A stretch of DNA of 33,039 bases from Gammaproteobacteria bacterium (GTDB lineage Bacteria; Pseudomonadota; Gammaproteobacteria; Poriferisulfidales; Poriferisulfidaceae). Positions within the stretch are counted from its first letter, which is position 1. The number at the start of each line of letters is the position of its first letter. Shown in pieces: positions 23,988-33,038 of the stretch. The notes beneath the pieces were generated by a model. It was not told where the DNA came from and did not search any database. It saw only the letters and a list, made by a program, of their open reading frames with translations. The DNA is taken from the NCBI GenBank assembly GCA_026713705.1, contig JAPONY010000053.1:1-33039 (forward strand). The letters run 5' to 3'. Made by a program: the position numbers and the translations under genes.

Positions 23988-24082
23988 ATTTGTCCAATTC
24001 CTCTGTATGCGTCCGGTTAAGGCTCTCAAGTATTAGTATATAGAACCAATATATTTCTTCCTTTTTTCGGCGGGTTTGTCCC

Positions 24083-24415
24083 TTACCGAATCGGGTCAGG
24101 CACGGTCGTTCCTTCGGCCTGCCATTTATCAATGTGGACAGTAACCTTGACCCGATCATCCAAGGCTACCAGCATCTTCATCAGCCTATCTAGAGTAAAA
24201 CGCCCCAAATCTGCATTACGGACACGGGAAAAGTCAGCCGCTGCAAAACGAGTGAGGCTTTCAGCCTTGCGCACCGTAAGGCTACGTTCGTCCAACAGGG
24301 AAATAATTTGAGCAGCAAGAATAGCCTTGGCCTGCTTCAGGTCCGCGTAAGGGTCGTCAAGGTCCCGAAAGACATTTCCGCTCCCATGGGTCACCTCGAA
24401 TCTATCTGAACTCAT
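24083..24415 (-). CDS. HigA-like XRE-family regulator, orphan antitoxin
   Basis: The 110-aa protein has the SGNVFRDLDDPYADLKQAK start and the helix-turn-helix block of HTH_37/HigA-like antitoxins (AAQIISLLDERSLTVRKAE, FSRVRNADLGRFTLDRLM, LVALDDRVKVTV). Such proteins usually pair with a HigB or Gp49-like RNase toxin encoded directly upstream; here about 220 bp upstream contain no toxin frame, so it seems an orphan. The ATG at 24415 was preferred over an in-frame TTG at 24421. A 20-bp palindrome lies about 75-95 bp upstream. It could be a domesticated repressor of its own gene or of ypjD. Confidence 0.85.
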   Translation of the reverse strand: MSSDRFEVTHGSGNVFRDLDDPYADLKQAKAILAAQIISLLDERSLTVRKAESLTRFAAADFSRVRNADLGRFTLDRLMKMLVALDDRVKVTVHIDKWQAEGTTVPDPIR

Positions 24416-24490
24416 TGCCAAGTCTTCTACGCACCCTTAGTGCTGCATGGATTCATGAAATCGGCCGCGTATTGCGCTTCATGCCGGTCA

Positions 24491-24510
24491 TGTTGTCATC
24501 ATTGACAACA
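24491..24510. promoter_or_regulatory. Perfect 8-bp inverted repeat, operator candidate
   Basis: TGTTGTCA-TCAT-TGACAACA (arms 24491-24498 and 24503-24510) lies between the divergent higA-like gene and ypjD. A symmetric 20-bp site is the classical form of a dimeric XRE-repressor operator. The right arm includes TTGACA (24502-24507), which could be a plus-strand -35 box, though no good -10 follows. Binding by the adjacent regulator is inference. Confidence 0.5.
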
Positions 24511-24637
24511 TCTGTCCATAGTACTACTGCGCCCTCCCTCTATGCCACACAAGAAGTAGAATAACAATCTGTGATTCTTCCCTATCTGACATACTAACTC
24601 CCGAGTATTCAGGCTCAGTGCAAGATTGGAATTTCCC

Positions 24638-25420
24638 ATGTCCCTACTGCTACCCGCTGCTCCATTCGTCCTGTACCTAGTTGCCCTGGCAGGCATCCTG
24701 TCGGACAAATTAAGCCGTACCGCCACGGCCGCAGCCTGGACGGCAGGCTGCTTGTTGCATGCCTGGATCCTGTTTGACCCTGTCGGGTCTGGGGGAAGCT
24801 TCGTATTCACGTTTTTCAATGCCATGGCGTTGACCGCCCTGCTGATCAACGCGCTGGTGTTGGCTTGGGCCGTATTCCAGCCGACCTGGCACTTGGGTCT
24901 GATCACCCTGCCCTGCGCGCTGGCCGCCATCTGGATCGAGCCTGCTGCGGGTCCACAGGCCACAACCCTTCCGTGGAGTGTCGGTACGCACATCATGATC
25001 TCGCTTCTGGCCTACGGCACGCTGATGCTGGCCGGAGTCCAAGCTTTGATGCTGCTGCTGAAGGAACATCAACTCAGCTCTCGCCATCTGGGCGATCAGA
25101 TCTCCGGTCTGTTGCCGCCGTTGGACCGAATGGAGTCTTTGCTCATCAAAATTATCGCACTGGGCCTGATCCTGCTTTCAGTCGGGCTTGCTGTTGGCGG
25201 CAGCGCACTGACCGAACCATTCAGCCCAGGCATGATGCACAAAATGGCGTTTTCCGCCTTGGCGTGGGTCACGCTCGTCGCACTTCTTTGGGGGCACTGG
25301 CAGTTTGGCTGGCGGGGGCGGCTGGCCGCAGGTATGACACTGGCAGGCCTCGTCTTTCTTATTCTTGGCTTCCTCGGCACCAAGCTGGTGCTGGAAATAA
25401 TTCTGAATCGGCCCATTTAG
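24638..25420 (+). CDS. ypjD: YpjD-like CcsA-family inner-membrane protein
   Basis: The 260-aa protein has about eight hydrophobic segments and matches the cytochrome c assembly (CcsA/CcmC-like) family, YpjD branch: PFVLYLVALAG at the start, VGTHIMISLLAYGTLMLAG, an LLKEHQLSSR loop, PPLDRMESLLIKIIALG and LALWGHWQFGW-like C-terminal blocks. The family is annotated as haem-handling or cytochrome c biogenesis, but the E. coli YpjD role is not settled. The ATG at 24638 was chosen over a TTG at 24626. The gene commonly sits near ffh in gammaproteobacteria; ffh is not in this window. It converges with the YhaN-like gene. Confidence 0.85.
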   Translation: MSLLLPAAPFVLYLVALAGILSDKLSRTATAAAWTAGCLLHAWILFDPVGSGGSFVFTFFNAMALTALLINALVLAWAVFQPTWHLGLITLPCALAAIWIEPAAGPQATTLPWSVGTHIMISLLAYGTLMLAGVQALMLLLKEHQLSSRHLGDQISGLLPPLDRMESLLIKIIALGLILLSVGLAVGGSALTEPFSPGMMHKMAFSALAWVTLVALLWGHWQFGWRGRLAAGMTLAGLVFLILGFLGTKLVLEIILNRPI

Positions 25421-25494
25421 CCTAGACCTCTGAATCCAGTCTAACCCCCCACACATAATGTGTCACCCACTAGGAGAATACGTGCCTCGCCTAT

Positions 25495-28400
25495 TTACAA
25501 CTCATGCACCTGTACCGCCCCTTTCAGCCGTTTCGATTGCTTGACAACCTGCGAATGATGAGTAAATAGGATGACTTGTATTTTTTCGGCTAATTCAGCT
25601 AAGGCATTCAATGCTGCTTGTGAACGAGCATCATCAAAGTCCACAAGTACATCGTCTACAATGAAAGGCATCGGTTCTGCACTTTCTACATATTTTTCAA
25701 GAGAAGCCAAGCGCAACGCCAAATAGAGTTGATCTCGCGTTCCTGAACTCATACCTTCCACGTACACTCGTTCTCCCCCTGAGCGAATGCCAGCGAGGAT
25801 GGGCTCATCCCTTTCATTAAAATCGGTCATAAGTGCATCAAACGACCCAAGTGTTAGCGTCGAAAAATGTTCACTGGCGCGCTTGACTAGGGGGCCCTGA
25901 TTCTCTTTGCGATAACACTCAATCCGGTTGCGTAAGATCTTGCCAGCGAGTTTCGCTTGAACATAACGTTCGACATTTGAGCGAATACCAGCGAGAATGA
26001 TATTGGCCTGATCAGCGAGTGCCGCCGCATGATCGCCACCATCCATGAGTTCCAGTTCCTTTTCTTCGCGTCCTTTTGCCTCCGCAAGATCGGTTCGCTT
26101 GGGCTCAAGCTCATCCTCGATGAGATTGCTTAACTCTTTAATTTTTGCAAGCAATATATCTGGATCTATTCCCTCCGCTTCAGCCTCCAATTCTGCAATG
26201 GGTACACCTTCGCCTGTCTCCAAGATCTCTTGCTCAACTGTATTGATTGCCGCCTTGATTTGAAGATAATCAGCCGACCTCTGCGCCACCACTTCGAGTT
26301 CATCTTGGCTATCACATTTCGCCTCTACGCATAATGTGCCAATCCGATCTTTCATGGCCTGAATGGAGACCATCGAATCCTGTATATCCTGTTTTGCTTG
26401 TTCGATCTGTTCTTCAATTTGTTTCCGTTTAATCTGTCTCGATCGGTTTTCCGACAGCAGTGAATTGAGACGCATCACTGCATCATCTGGAAGCAAGTCG
26501 CCAAGTTCTGGGGCAATCGTGGCAACCATATTTTCTACCTCACTAGAGAAAGCATCTGCATCTTCATTGATCGCATTGATGCGTATACGTAATTTTTTCG
26601 CCTCATCCTGTTTAGAGAACAGGACTCTGACGTTTTCGATGAAATCGCTAACCTCTGATGGTGAGGAATCGATCTGAAGGCCAAAATCCCGCATCAGCTC
26701 ATTCCACTGTATCTTCCATGTTTCAAACTCTTCTGTTACCAGCCTATACTCTTCAGTCAATAATTCAACATTAGTTGCCTGGCTCTCAACCTCATTATCT
26801 AGAAAATCACGTTTGTGTTTAGCGTCATCAAGTTGCTTTACAATCTCTTCACATTCCAAAAGTACGGTTTCGATCTCCTCAGCAATTGCGCGCTCTTTCC
26901 CTAGCTCTTCCAACTGCTGATCAAGCCGCCGGATATGCGTGTTACGACTCTGTTCAAGCTCGCTCACTTTCTGGCGGAGCAGATTTAATTGTCCGACCTG
27001 ATCACGAAGCTTCTCAAATTCATGTAACCAAGCACGCATCTCTCGTGGAGTCTGTGGGACAATTTGACAAGGTACCCATAATTCCAGCCAATCAGCATCA
27101 AGCTGATCTTTTTCAGTGTTAATTGCCTCTAGTTGTTCGGCCATCTCATCTGCTTGCCGCTGCGCAGCTTCCCGCTTGGCCTGAAGGCTTGCTAATTCGT
27201 GGACCCGGTCCGTCTCACGGCGTAAGCGATCAGACACCATATCGGCGCTAGCAACGCTATTTTCGAATACATCCGGCAATGTTTCTCCCTTCAGGTAGTC
27301 ACTTGCGTCGGCTGACACATCCTCGCCATCGACCCACTTCCGGCGCAGTAACTGCCATACTTTATCGCGCTCGGATCTAGCCTTGGAAAGGGCCGCCTCC
27401 GTAGGCACCTCCCCCACACGCTTGATCTCATCAAGTCTCTGCGAAGTATCTTTCAAGGAGTCAATTACATCTTCTCTTCTCTCTTCAAACCGCTGGAATC
27501 GTTTCTCAAGTTCGAGATATGTCTCTTCAAATCTATTGATGCTTTCTTGATGGGGTAACTCTAATCCAACTAAATCTTCCAATTCACCGCTCCAAAGTGT
27601 AAGGCGTGAGAGATCAGCAGCACATTCTTCCTGTAGGTTTACGAGTTGGTTATGAGTAGATTCGATTGAGACATCCAATTCACCCTGTTTCCTAGCTGCA
27701 GCAATTACTCGGTGCAATGCGTCCGTAGAGCCCGATTCGAGAATCCCATCGCGCTCCTTGCGGGCGATCTTCAAACTATTTTTTGCCTCACGCAAACTAG
27801 ACTTTACCTGTTCTAAAGAAGTATTCAATACGACATTTTTGTTACTTAATTCGGTAACTACCTGCCGCTTTGCCAATACGGGGCGCAGTTCCTCCATATC
27901 CTCCAATGCAAGATCAGGGCGAATTTCTTTGAGTATAGATTTAGCATCTGTCAGTAATTGTTGACCTTCCGCTTCAAGATGCGGGCGATCTTGTAGTGCC
28001 TTTCGATGTCCGCCCAGACGTGCATGGATATTTTCAATGTTCTCTGCCTGATCCAATAACCTCTGGTTTGTTAATAGTCCTCCAAGCTGTTTCTGTAGTT
28101 CTTCAAGGCGAGGAATTGTCTTTCCAACTGTGCCCTGATGTGTCTCCAGCTCATTTGCCGCTTCCTGGCAGCGACCTACAAAATCATCCGGGAGGACGAC
28201 CACATCTCCCAAAGATTCCAGTTCCTGAAAAAACTTACGGCGCCGTGCAAATTTCGGTAAAACCCGTTGGATACGTTGCAAACGATTCACCTCGACTCTG
28301 CTGTTCGCCAGTTCAACTTCAATTTTTTTCAGTTCTTGCATCGTCCGCCTCAAAGCACGGCGATGCTTATCCCATTCTCTGGATGAAAGAGAACATCCCT

Positions 28401-28983
28401 TAATCTCCTTGTTGATCTCAGCATACGACTTCAGTGCTGCATTGATCGTCTGTGTTGATCCTCTAGGCCGAAAAAGATCACTGGCTTCATCATCAAGTTG
28501 TGTTAGGACGGTATGTAGCGCATGACTGCCAAGCGCTGCCGAAAAAAGCGCCTTCCCAACTTCTCCTCTCTGTTGCAGAATTTCCTGCCCTCCTTTCACT
28601 AAAGCCTGATGGTCAATCCCAAAAAGTGTCTCGAAGAGTTCCAGAGTCACGCCTTGAAGGAAGGGCGCCAGTACCTGTTCATCAAGTACCTCGCCATCGG
28701 GAGTTAATAGAGTATTTTTTCGACCTTTGCGTCGAACGAGCATGAGTTCATGCCCATCAGTTGTCTGCAAACAACCATGAATACGCAGCTTGTCATTGGC
28801 ATGAAGAAAATTGTCTTGAGTTCGTTCTTCAAAACCATAAAGCAGGGCTTTTAAACCCCGCAAGGATGCACTCTTTCCTGCCTCATTGGGGCCATAAACG
28901 ACATGTAGACCCCTCTCATCAAAAGCCAATGCCCTATCAGTGAAAGGGCCAAATGCAACAAGATTCAATTCGTCTATTCTCAT
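25495..28983 (-). CDS. YhaN-like SMC/Rad50-type ATPase
   Basis: The 1162-aa protein has an N-terminal ATPase half with Walker A GPNEAGKS (31-38) and YhaN-specific flanks (LKALLYGFEERTQDNF, LFETLFGIDHQALVKGG). About 700 residues of heptad-rich coiled coil follow, then a C-terminal half with the ABC signature MSSGTRDQLYLALRLAS, Walker B MPFIVDDVLVDFDD and the H-loop LFTHHSQ. I find no CxxC hook in the coiled coil, which is also the case for many YhaN proteins. It pairs with the YhaO-like nuclease 6 bp upstream in the operon, like SbcC with SbcD or Rad50 with Mre11. The role is likely DNA-end processing or defence. The gene is AT-rich against the core, suggesting transfer. Confidence 0.92.
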   Translation of the reverse strand: MRIDELNLVAFGPFTDRALAFDERGLHVVYGPNEAGKSASLRGLKALLYGFEERTQDNFLHANDKLRIHGCLQTTDGHELMLVRRKGRKNTLLTPDGEVLDEQVLAPFLQGVTLELFETLFGIDHQALVKGGQEILQQRGEVGKALFSAALGSHALHTVLTQLDDEASDLFRPRGSTQTINAALKSYAEINKEIKGCSLSSREWDKHRRALRRTMQELKKIEVELANSRVEVNRLQRIQRVLPKFARRRKFFQELESLGDVVVLPDDFVGRCQEAANELETHQGTVGKTIPRLEELQKQLGGLLTNQRLLDQAENIENIHARLGGHRKALQDRPHLEAEGQQLLTDAKSILKEIRPDLALEDMEELRPVLAKRQVVTELSNKNVVLNTSLEQVKSSLREAKNSLKIARKERDGILESGSTDALHRVIAAARKQGELDVSIESTHNQLVNLQEECAADLSRLTLWSGELEDLVGLELPHQESINRFEETYLELEKRFQRFEERREDVIDSLKDTSQRLDEIKRVGEVPTEAALSKARSERDKVWQLLRRKWVDGEDVSADASDYLKGETLPDVFENSVASADMVSDRLRRETDRVHELASLQAKREAAQRQADEMAEQLEAINTEKDQLDADWLELWVPCQIVPQTPREMRAWLHEFEKLRDQVGQLNLLRQKVSELEQSRNTHIRRLDQQLEELGKERAIAEEIETVLLECEEIVKQLDDAKHKRDFLDNEVESQATNVELLTEEYRLVTEEFETWKIQWNELMRDFGLQIDSSPSEVSDFIENVRVLFSKQDEAKKLRIRINAINEDADAFSSEVENMVATIAPELGDLLPDDAVMRLNSLLSENRSRQIKRKQIEEQIEQAKQDIQDSMVSIQAMKDRIGTLCVEAKCDSQDELEVVAQRSADYLQIKAAINTVEQEILETGEGVPIAELEAEAEGIDPDILLAKIKELSNLIEDELEPKRTDLAEAKGREEKELELMDGGDHAAALADQANIILAGIRSNVERYVQAKLAGKILRNRIECYRKENQGPLVKRASEHFSTLTLGSFDALMTDFNERDEPILAGIRSGGERVYVEGMSSGTRDQLYLALRLASLEKYVESAEPMPFIVDDVLVDFDDARSQAALNALAELAEKIQVILFTHHSQVVKQSKRLKGAVQVHEL

Positions 28984-28989
28984 CCTTGC

Positions 28990-30255
28990 CTACGTCCCTT
29001 TCTCCGTGGACAACAAGCGATTAACGAGAAGTTCCTTAATTTCCCCCAAAGTACCGTTGAGTACATCTGGATTGATTGGATCATAAGGATCATCGCCACC
29101 CAAGAGTTCGGCTGGAAGCTTCTGGCGAAGCGCGAAGATCTCATCGGAGAGTTCGTCTAGAGCCGATGCATCAAATTCCATATCGTGGATGGAACGCAGC
29201 AGACCACTTAATGCATCGTCGCGTTCAAGGAACTCATCAGTGGAGGCAGGCGACTTTGTTTTGATAGAAACCTGCTCCAACCAGATTCCAGAACCGCTAA
29301 GCCCGGACCCCAAAGCTCGATACTCCTGAATCCAGTGTTCACGGTCTACATGCAATGCCGAATGCGCCGAGCAAACTCCTTGTAGGATTAGACGTACTGC
29401 TACCAGCCTTTCTTCGGCAGCATCTAGTGTAGCCTGCAACTCCTCTCGAACTTGCTCATAAACATCATCCACTGTCTCACTGACAGAAACATCAATCTCA
29501 CATAAAGCCCAACGCATTACGTCCAGATTGCGATGTTCCACCTCCACGATCTCATTGCTTTCGACTGTGACCAAAGTACAACCCTTTGCTCCTACTTCCC
29601 GGATATGCCGTCCCTGAATATTCCCAGGGAAGACAATCCATGGATCCCGGCTCACCTCTTCCCGTTTATGAATGTGACCAAGTGCCCAGTATTGGTAACC
29701 TTTGGATCGCAGTCCTTCGACAGTGCAAGGCGCATAGGGCTTATGCCCTGGCTTGCCATCCAGACAAGTATGCAACAATCCAATGTTTAAGAGTTGCGGG
29801 TCACCTTGTGGATATGACTGAGACAAATCATCTGTTACTGCCCGCGTAGCGAAACTCTGCCCATATACCGCGACATTCAGATCATCTAGAGTTACTTGCT
29901 CTGGGCTCTTGGCTGAAAACAGCTTGACATTTTCCGGCAATCGAAGGTGTTTGGTGATTTGGCTGGGGGCATCATGGTTTCCAGCCACGATGAAAACACG
30001 GATACCTGCCTCTTGCAGCCTCCCCATCCGCTCTACAAAATAGAGGCCTGTGTTGTAATCTTTCCAATCACCGTCATACAGGTCTCCGGCTAGCAGCACA
30101 AATGCCACTCCCTCTTCAATCGCCAGATCTACCAAGTTGTCAAAAGCGCGACGAGTGGCGCTGCGAATCTCATCAACCGGAGCACCTTCATAAAATTCTA
30201 ATCCATACAGCGCACTATCAAGGTGGATATCGGCTGCATGTATAAAACAGAACAT
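28990..30255 (-). CDS. YhaO-like Mre11/SbcD-family nuclease
   Basis: The 421-aa calcineurin-like phosphoesterase shows all metal motifs: HAADIHLDS (D9, H11), LLAGDLYDG (54-62), GNHD (92-95), LLHT (159-162) and GHIH (192-195). The family acts as Mn-dependent double-strand exonuclease/single-strand endonuclease with an SMC-type ATPase partner, here the YhaN-like protein encoded next. The ATG at 30255 was chosen because MFCFIHAADIHLD is the normal start; the frame is open 120 bp further upstream but that overlaps the preceding gene. It begins 22 bp after the upstream ATPase gene, so all three share an operon. Confidence 0.92.
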   Translation of the reverse strand: MFCFIHAADIHLDSALYGLEFYEGAPVDEIRSATRRAFDNLVDLAIEEGVAFVLLAGDLYDGDWKDYNTGLYFVERMGRLQEAGIRVFIVAGNHDAPSQITKHLRLPENVKLFSAKSPEQVTLDDLNVAVYGQSFATRAVTDDLSQSYPQGDPQLLNIGLLHTCLDGKPGHKPYAPCTVEGLRSKGYQYWALGHIHKREEVSRDPWIVFPGNIQGRHIREVGAKGCTLVTVESNEIVEVEHRNLDVMRWALCEIDVSVSETVDDVYEQVREELQATLDAAEERLVAVRLILQGVCSAHSALHVDREHWIQEYRALGSGLSGSGIWLEQVSIKTKSPASTDEFLERDDALSGLLRSIHDMEFDASALDELSDEIFALRQKLPAELLGGDDPYDPINPDVLNGTLGEIKELLVNRLLSTEKGT

Positions 30256-30277
30256 GGATAAACCTTCTGTATACCGA

Positions 30278-32845
30278 TCATATATTAGGGTTTGCAGTAG
30301 CCTGCACACTACCAGCCACTTTTCGTTGTCTCTGAGTGGCCACGCCACGCTGTTCGACTTGTTTTCGCCATTCATCCAAAGCGTTAATGTCCGCTAGTAA
30401 TTCGCTCGGGTTAGGCACTTCTACTCCACCAAGAAGTGCTTGGTCATGAGCATAGTCTGAACATTTTTTCATCCATTGATTCACGGTAGCATAATCGCTG
30501 TCCTCAACCACCACGCCAGCCAATCTCTGAGTTTCTACTCCCTTTCGGAACCGGAGCACCACGCTTCGTAATAATACTTCTTCAATGCCCCTTTCCCAAG
30601 CAATACGTAGTTGTCGATAGGCATCTACCGTCTGCTTGCGGTGCCCAAGTTCATCGCCCGATTCATAAGTCTTCTTGATCGCCTGTTGCTCATTTCGCAA
30701 ATAGCCCACGCGAGCCTTGGTATTCATCCCTTCAAAAGGCAAATCAGGGTTTGTAACGCCAAACCCTTCGGGACGGCGCTGGAGACTTTGTTTCTCAACC
30801 GGAACCTTCGCCTCCTCTGCTTCATATATGAGCAAGTTGAGAAAATATAGATCGTGCGTGAAAACAATAACCTGTCTGCTGGTTGCCTCGTGCGCCAGCC
30901 TTCTGGCGACGCGCTCGCGATGCTTATGGTCCAAAGATGAAACTGGGTCATCAAAAATGAGACCAATCGGGCTATCCCCGATAGTGGCCTCTGCCAAAAA
31001 TGACCCAATGGCAATCGCTCTTTGCTCTCCTTCGCTCAAAATTTCCCCAGGGTTTTTTGCTTGTGGGAGGTTCAATTTAAGCTTGTGAAACGCTTTACCT
31101 TTATCTGTTCTGCTTTTCAGGCAAACTTGGAGGTTCCCTGCACCTAGTCCCTGAAACTCTCGGTTGAGCGCTGTCTCCAAATCTTTCGACACAACTTCTT
31201 GAGTCAGCTCCCTCGTCTTATTCGAAATTGCATTAGTCTTCACCGCTGATTGACATTTCTTAAGTTTCACCCGACGACCTAATTGCTCAATTGCGGTTAG
31301 TACTGCTCCTTTTACCCTGGCTAGTTGAACGCGAGTTCTAAGTTCTGCGAATTCCTTTTCCGCAGAAATTCGCCCTGTTTCTTCGGCAATCTTATCGAGC
31401 GTATCAGCCTCTGTATTCAGCCCGTCCACCAATGACTGAAGTCGTACAACGGGACTTGTTGGTAGAGCGTCCACCTGATCCCATTTTTTTGTATTGACAG
31501 CTTTTTTAATTGCGGTGTGTCGATTATTAAGTCCTAAACCAAATTGCCGCACACTTTCAGCTAGTTCTGTGTCTAGTGCGGCTAATTCCGCATAGAGTTC
31601 ATCGTCAGCACCGAGCGACATACTTTGCCCAGCAAATGCTTCGCATCCATCTGCCAGTGCTTTTCTATTTGCTTCCGCCTTCTTCTCAGTCTCCTTTTGG
31701 ACAAACTCCTCAAATCGAAGTAAGCGGACCGCTCCTTCCTTCAACGGTTGCTGGCACAGAAGGCATTGGGAGTCAGGTCCTAAATTTGGGAAGGTTTTGT
31801 CTGGATATGCTTCGACCGCGTACCGTCGGGCTGCTTCAAAGAGTTCTTTCCATACCCTGCCACCAGTTCCCGGAAGAAGCCCCTCTTCATCCTCGAATGC
31901 TTGGGAGGCCAGCAATGCTGCTCTTTGTGCACTGTCATTAGCGTCTGCCAGCCCGCGGAGTTTTTCCAGTGCTGCATCATCAACAATTGATTGTTTCTCT
32001 CCTATCTTACTCACAACTTTTGCAATTCGCCGGGCACGCAATCGCAATTGCACCGCTCTATCTTTTGGGTTTTCTTCTTTAAGGCTGTCTTTCAATTCAG
32101 TATATCGAGCATCTTCAGCTTCTGTCATAGTTGCTAGCGCAATTACTCGTTCAGGCTCAGTCTTCTCCGATAAGCCAGCAATAAGTTGCCCGACGGCTGT
32201 TTCCCCCTCTAGATCTCTATACGCCGTGTTATCAACAGTAGATTGCACGTATTCTGCATCAATCTTCTCCTTTAATTTCTTGCAGATATTCGCCAGTCCT
32301 TCCAAAATGTCTAAGCCATATGGCACATAGGCGTAATCCCCTTCACTGTCCAAGTAGTTTCTTGCGCAACGTGAATCAAACACAGCAAGTGCTGATAGTG
32401 TTTCAGGTGCTACCTTGCCATCTTCCCAGATCACTTCTTCCAAAGAGCCGTTTATGTCGACTTCAAATGTAGCTTCAGCATTACCTGTTTCTTCGGGCAA
32501 CAAAAATGCATTAGGGTGGATTGGTTCATTTTGATCACGAGCTCGACAAGCGCGCTTTAGAACCCTCGAATATCCGGATTTTCCTGACCCATTGTCTCCA
32601 TAGATAACGGTTAGGCCTTGCGGCAAAAATGAAAGCCGCTGATCAGGCGCAATAGCATTTACATTGCGCAAGTCTTTCATTGCAAGCAGCTTAACCTGGA
32701 CGTTTGCAGCCACGCTTGCCGGAATTTGATCGGCCCTAAGTCTATTGGCCTTTCTATCCTTTGGATCCTCAAGCCCATGCTCACTTTTAAGTAACGCATA
32801 CAGGTCCTCTAGGTCATCCATTGAAAGTTCTTCTTTCTCGAACAA
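30278..32845 (-). CDS. Zn-hook ABC ATPase, possible PrrC/RloC-like anticodon nuclease; 5' end disturbed
   Basis: Starting from the TTG at 32845 the product is 855 aa. It has Walker A GDNGSGKS (83-90), coiled coil with a CLLC zinc hook (361-364), more coiled coil, the ABC signature LSEGEQRAIAIG (603-614), Walker B GLIFDDPVSSLD (628-639) and H-loop VFTHD (661-665). The C-terminal part has R747 and E751 in YRQLRIAWERGIEE and H800 in CSDYAHD. An R-x3-E...H set after an ABC ATPase with a CxxC hook recalls RloC and PrrC, tRNA anticodon nucleases; this is inference. In-frame codons upstream of the TTG (ILNWSTDLPAWQSDAIGRLF) look like genuine coding sequence, so the true start lies near or beyond 32901, where the 138-bp repeat begins and an in-frame TAA blocks the frame. 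The gene is probably 5'-truncated or altered. Confidence 0.8.
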   Translation of the reverse strand: MFEKEELSMDDLEDLYALLKSEHGLEDPKDRKANRLRADQIPASVAANVQVKLLAMKDLRNVNAIAPDQRLSFLPQGLTVIYGDNGSGKSGYSRVLKRACRARDQNEPIHPNAFLLPEETGNAEATFEVDINGSLEEVIWEDGKVAPETLSALAVFDSRCARNYLDSEGDYAYVPYGLDILEGLANICKKLKEKIDAEYVQSTVDNTAYRDLEGETAVGQLIAGLSEKTEPERVIALATMTEAEDARYTELKDSLKEENPKDRAVQLRLRARRIAKVVSKIGEKQSIVDDAALEKLRGLADANDSAQRAALLASQAFEDEEGLLPGTGGRVWKELFEAARRYAVEAYPDKTFPNLGPDSQCLLCQQPLKEGAVRLLRFEEFVQKETEKKAEANRKALADGCEAFAGQSMSLGADDELYAELAALDTELAESVRQFGLGLNNRHTAIKKAVNTKKWDQVDALPTSPVVRLQSLVDGLNTEADTLDKIAEETGRISAEKEFAELRTRVQLARVKGAVLTAIEQLGRRVKLKKCQSAVKTNAISNKTRELTQEVVSKDLETALNREFQGLGAGNLQVCLKSRTDKGKAFHKLKLNLPQAKNPGEILSEGEQRAIAIGSFLAEATIGDSPIGLIFDDPVSSLDHKHRERVARRLAHEATSRQVIVFTHDLYFLNLLIYEAEEAKVPVEKQSLQRRPEGFGVTNPDLPFEGMNTKARVGYLRNEQQAIKKTYESGDELGHRKQTVDAYRQLRIAWERGIEEVLLRSVVLRFRKGVETQRLAGVVVEDSDYATVNQWMKKCSDYAHDQALLGGVEVPNPSELLADINALDEWRKQVEQRGVATQRQRKVAGSVQATANPNI

Positions 32846-32900
32846 CCTTCCGATCGCATCACTCTGCCATGCTGGTAAGTCGGTAGACCAGTTCAGTATC

Positions 32901-33038
32901 TCTGATATGGATTAATCTGTCTTTGGCAGTTTATAGTAACATCCTGCATAGGGTCAGTTTCAGTTTCGGTCGCACCCTGAGCCCAAGCCGCGGGAGGCAC
33001 ATACGACGACGGTCAATCACTCTGATATTCGCGGGTTG
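32901..33038. repeat. Right arm of perfect 138-bp inverted repeat
   Basis: This is the exact reverse complement of bases 1-138; only the final base of the window (33039) lies outside. The 8-mer TCTGATAT appears at 32901-32908 and 33021-33028, mirroring the left arm. The inner edge coincides with the start of the conserved coding sequence of the ATPase gene. As on the left, the first gene inside the repeat runs inward from it. Confidence 0.95.

Noticed and set aside
20595-24000. Long antisense frames over slt and metY
   Set aside because: They mirror GC-rich coding sequence, have no recognisable domains and overlap genes with unmistakable catalytic motifs.
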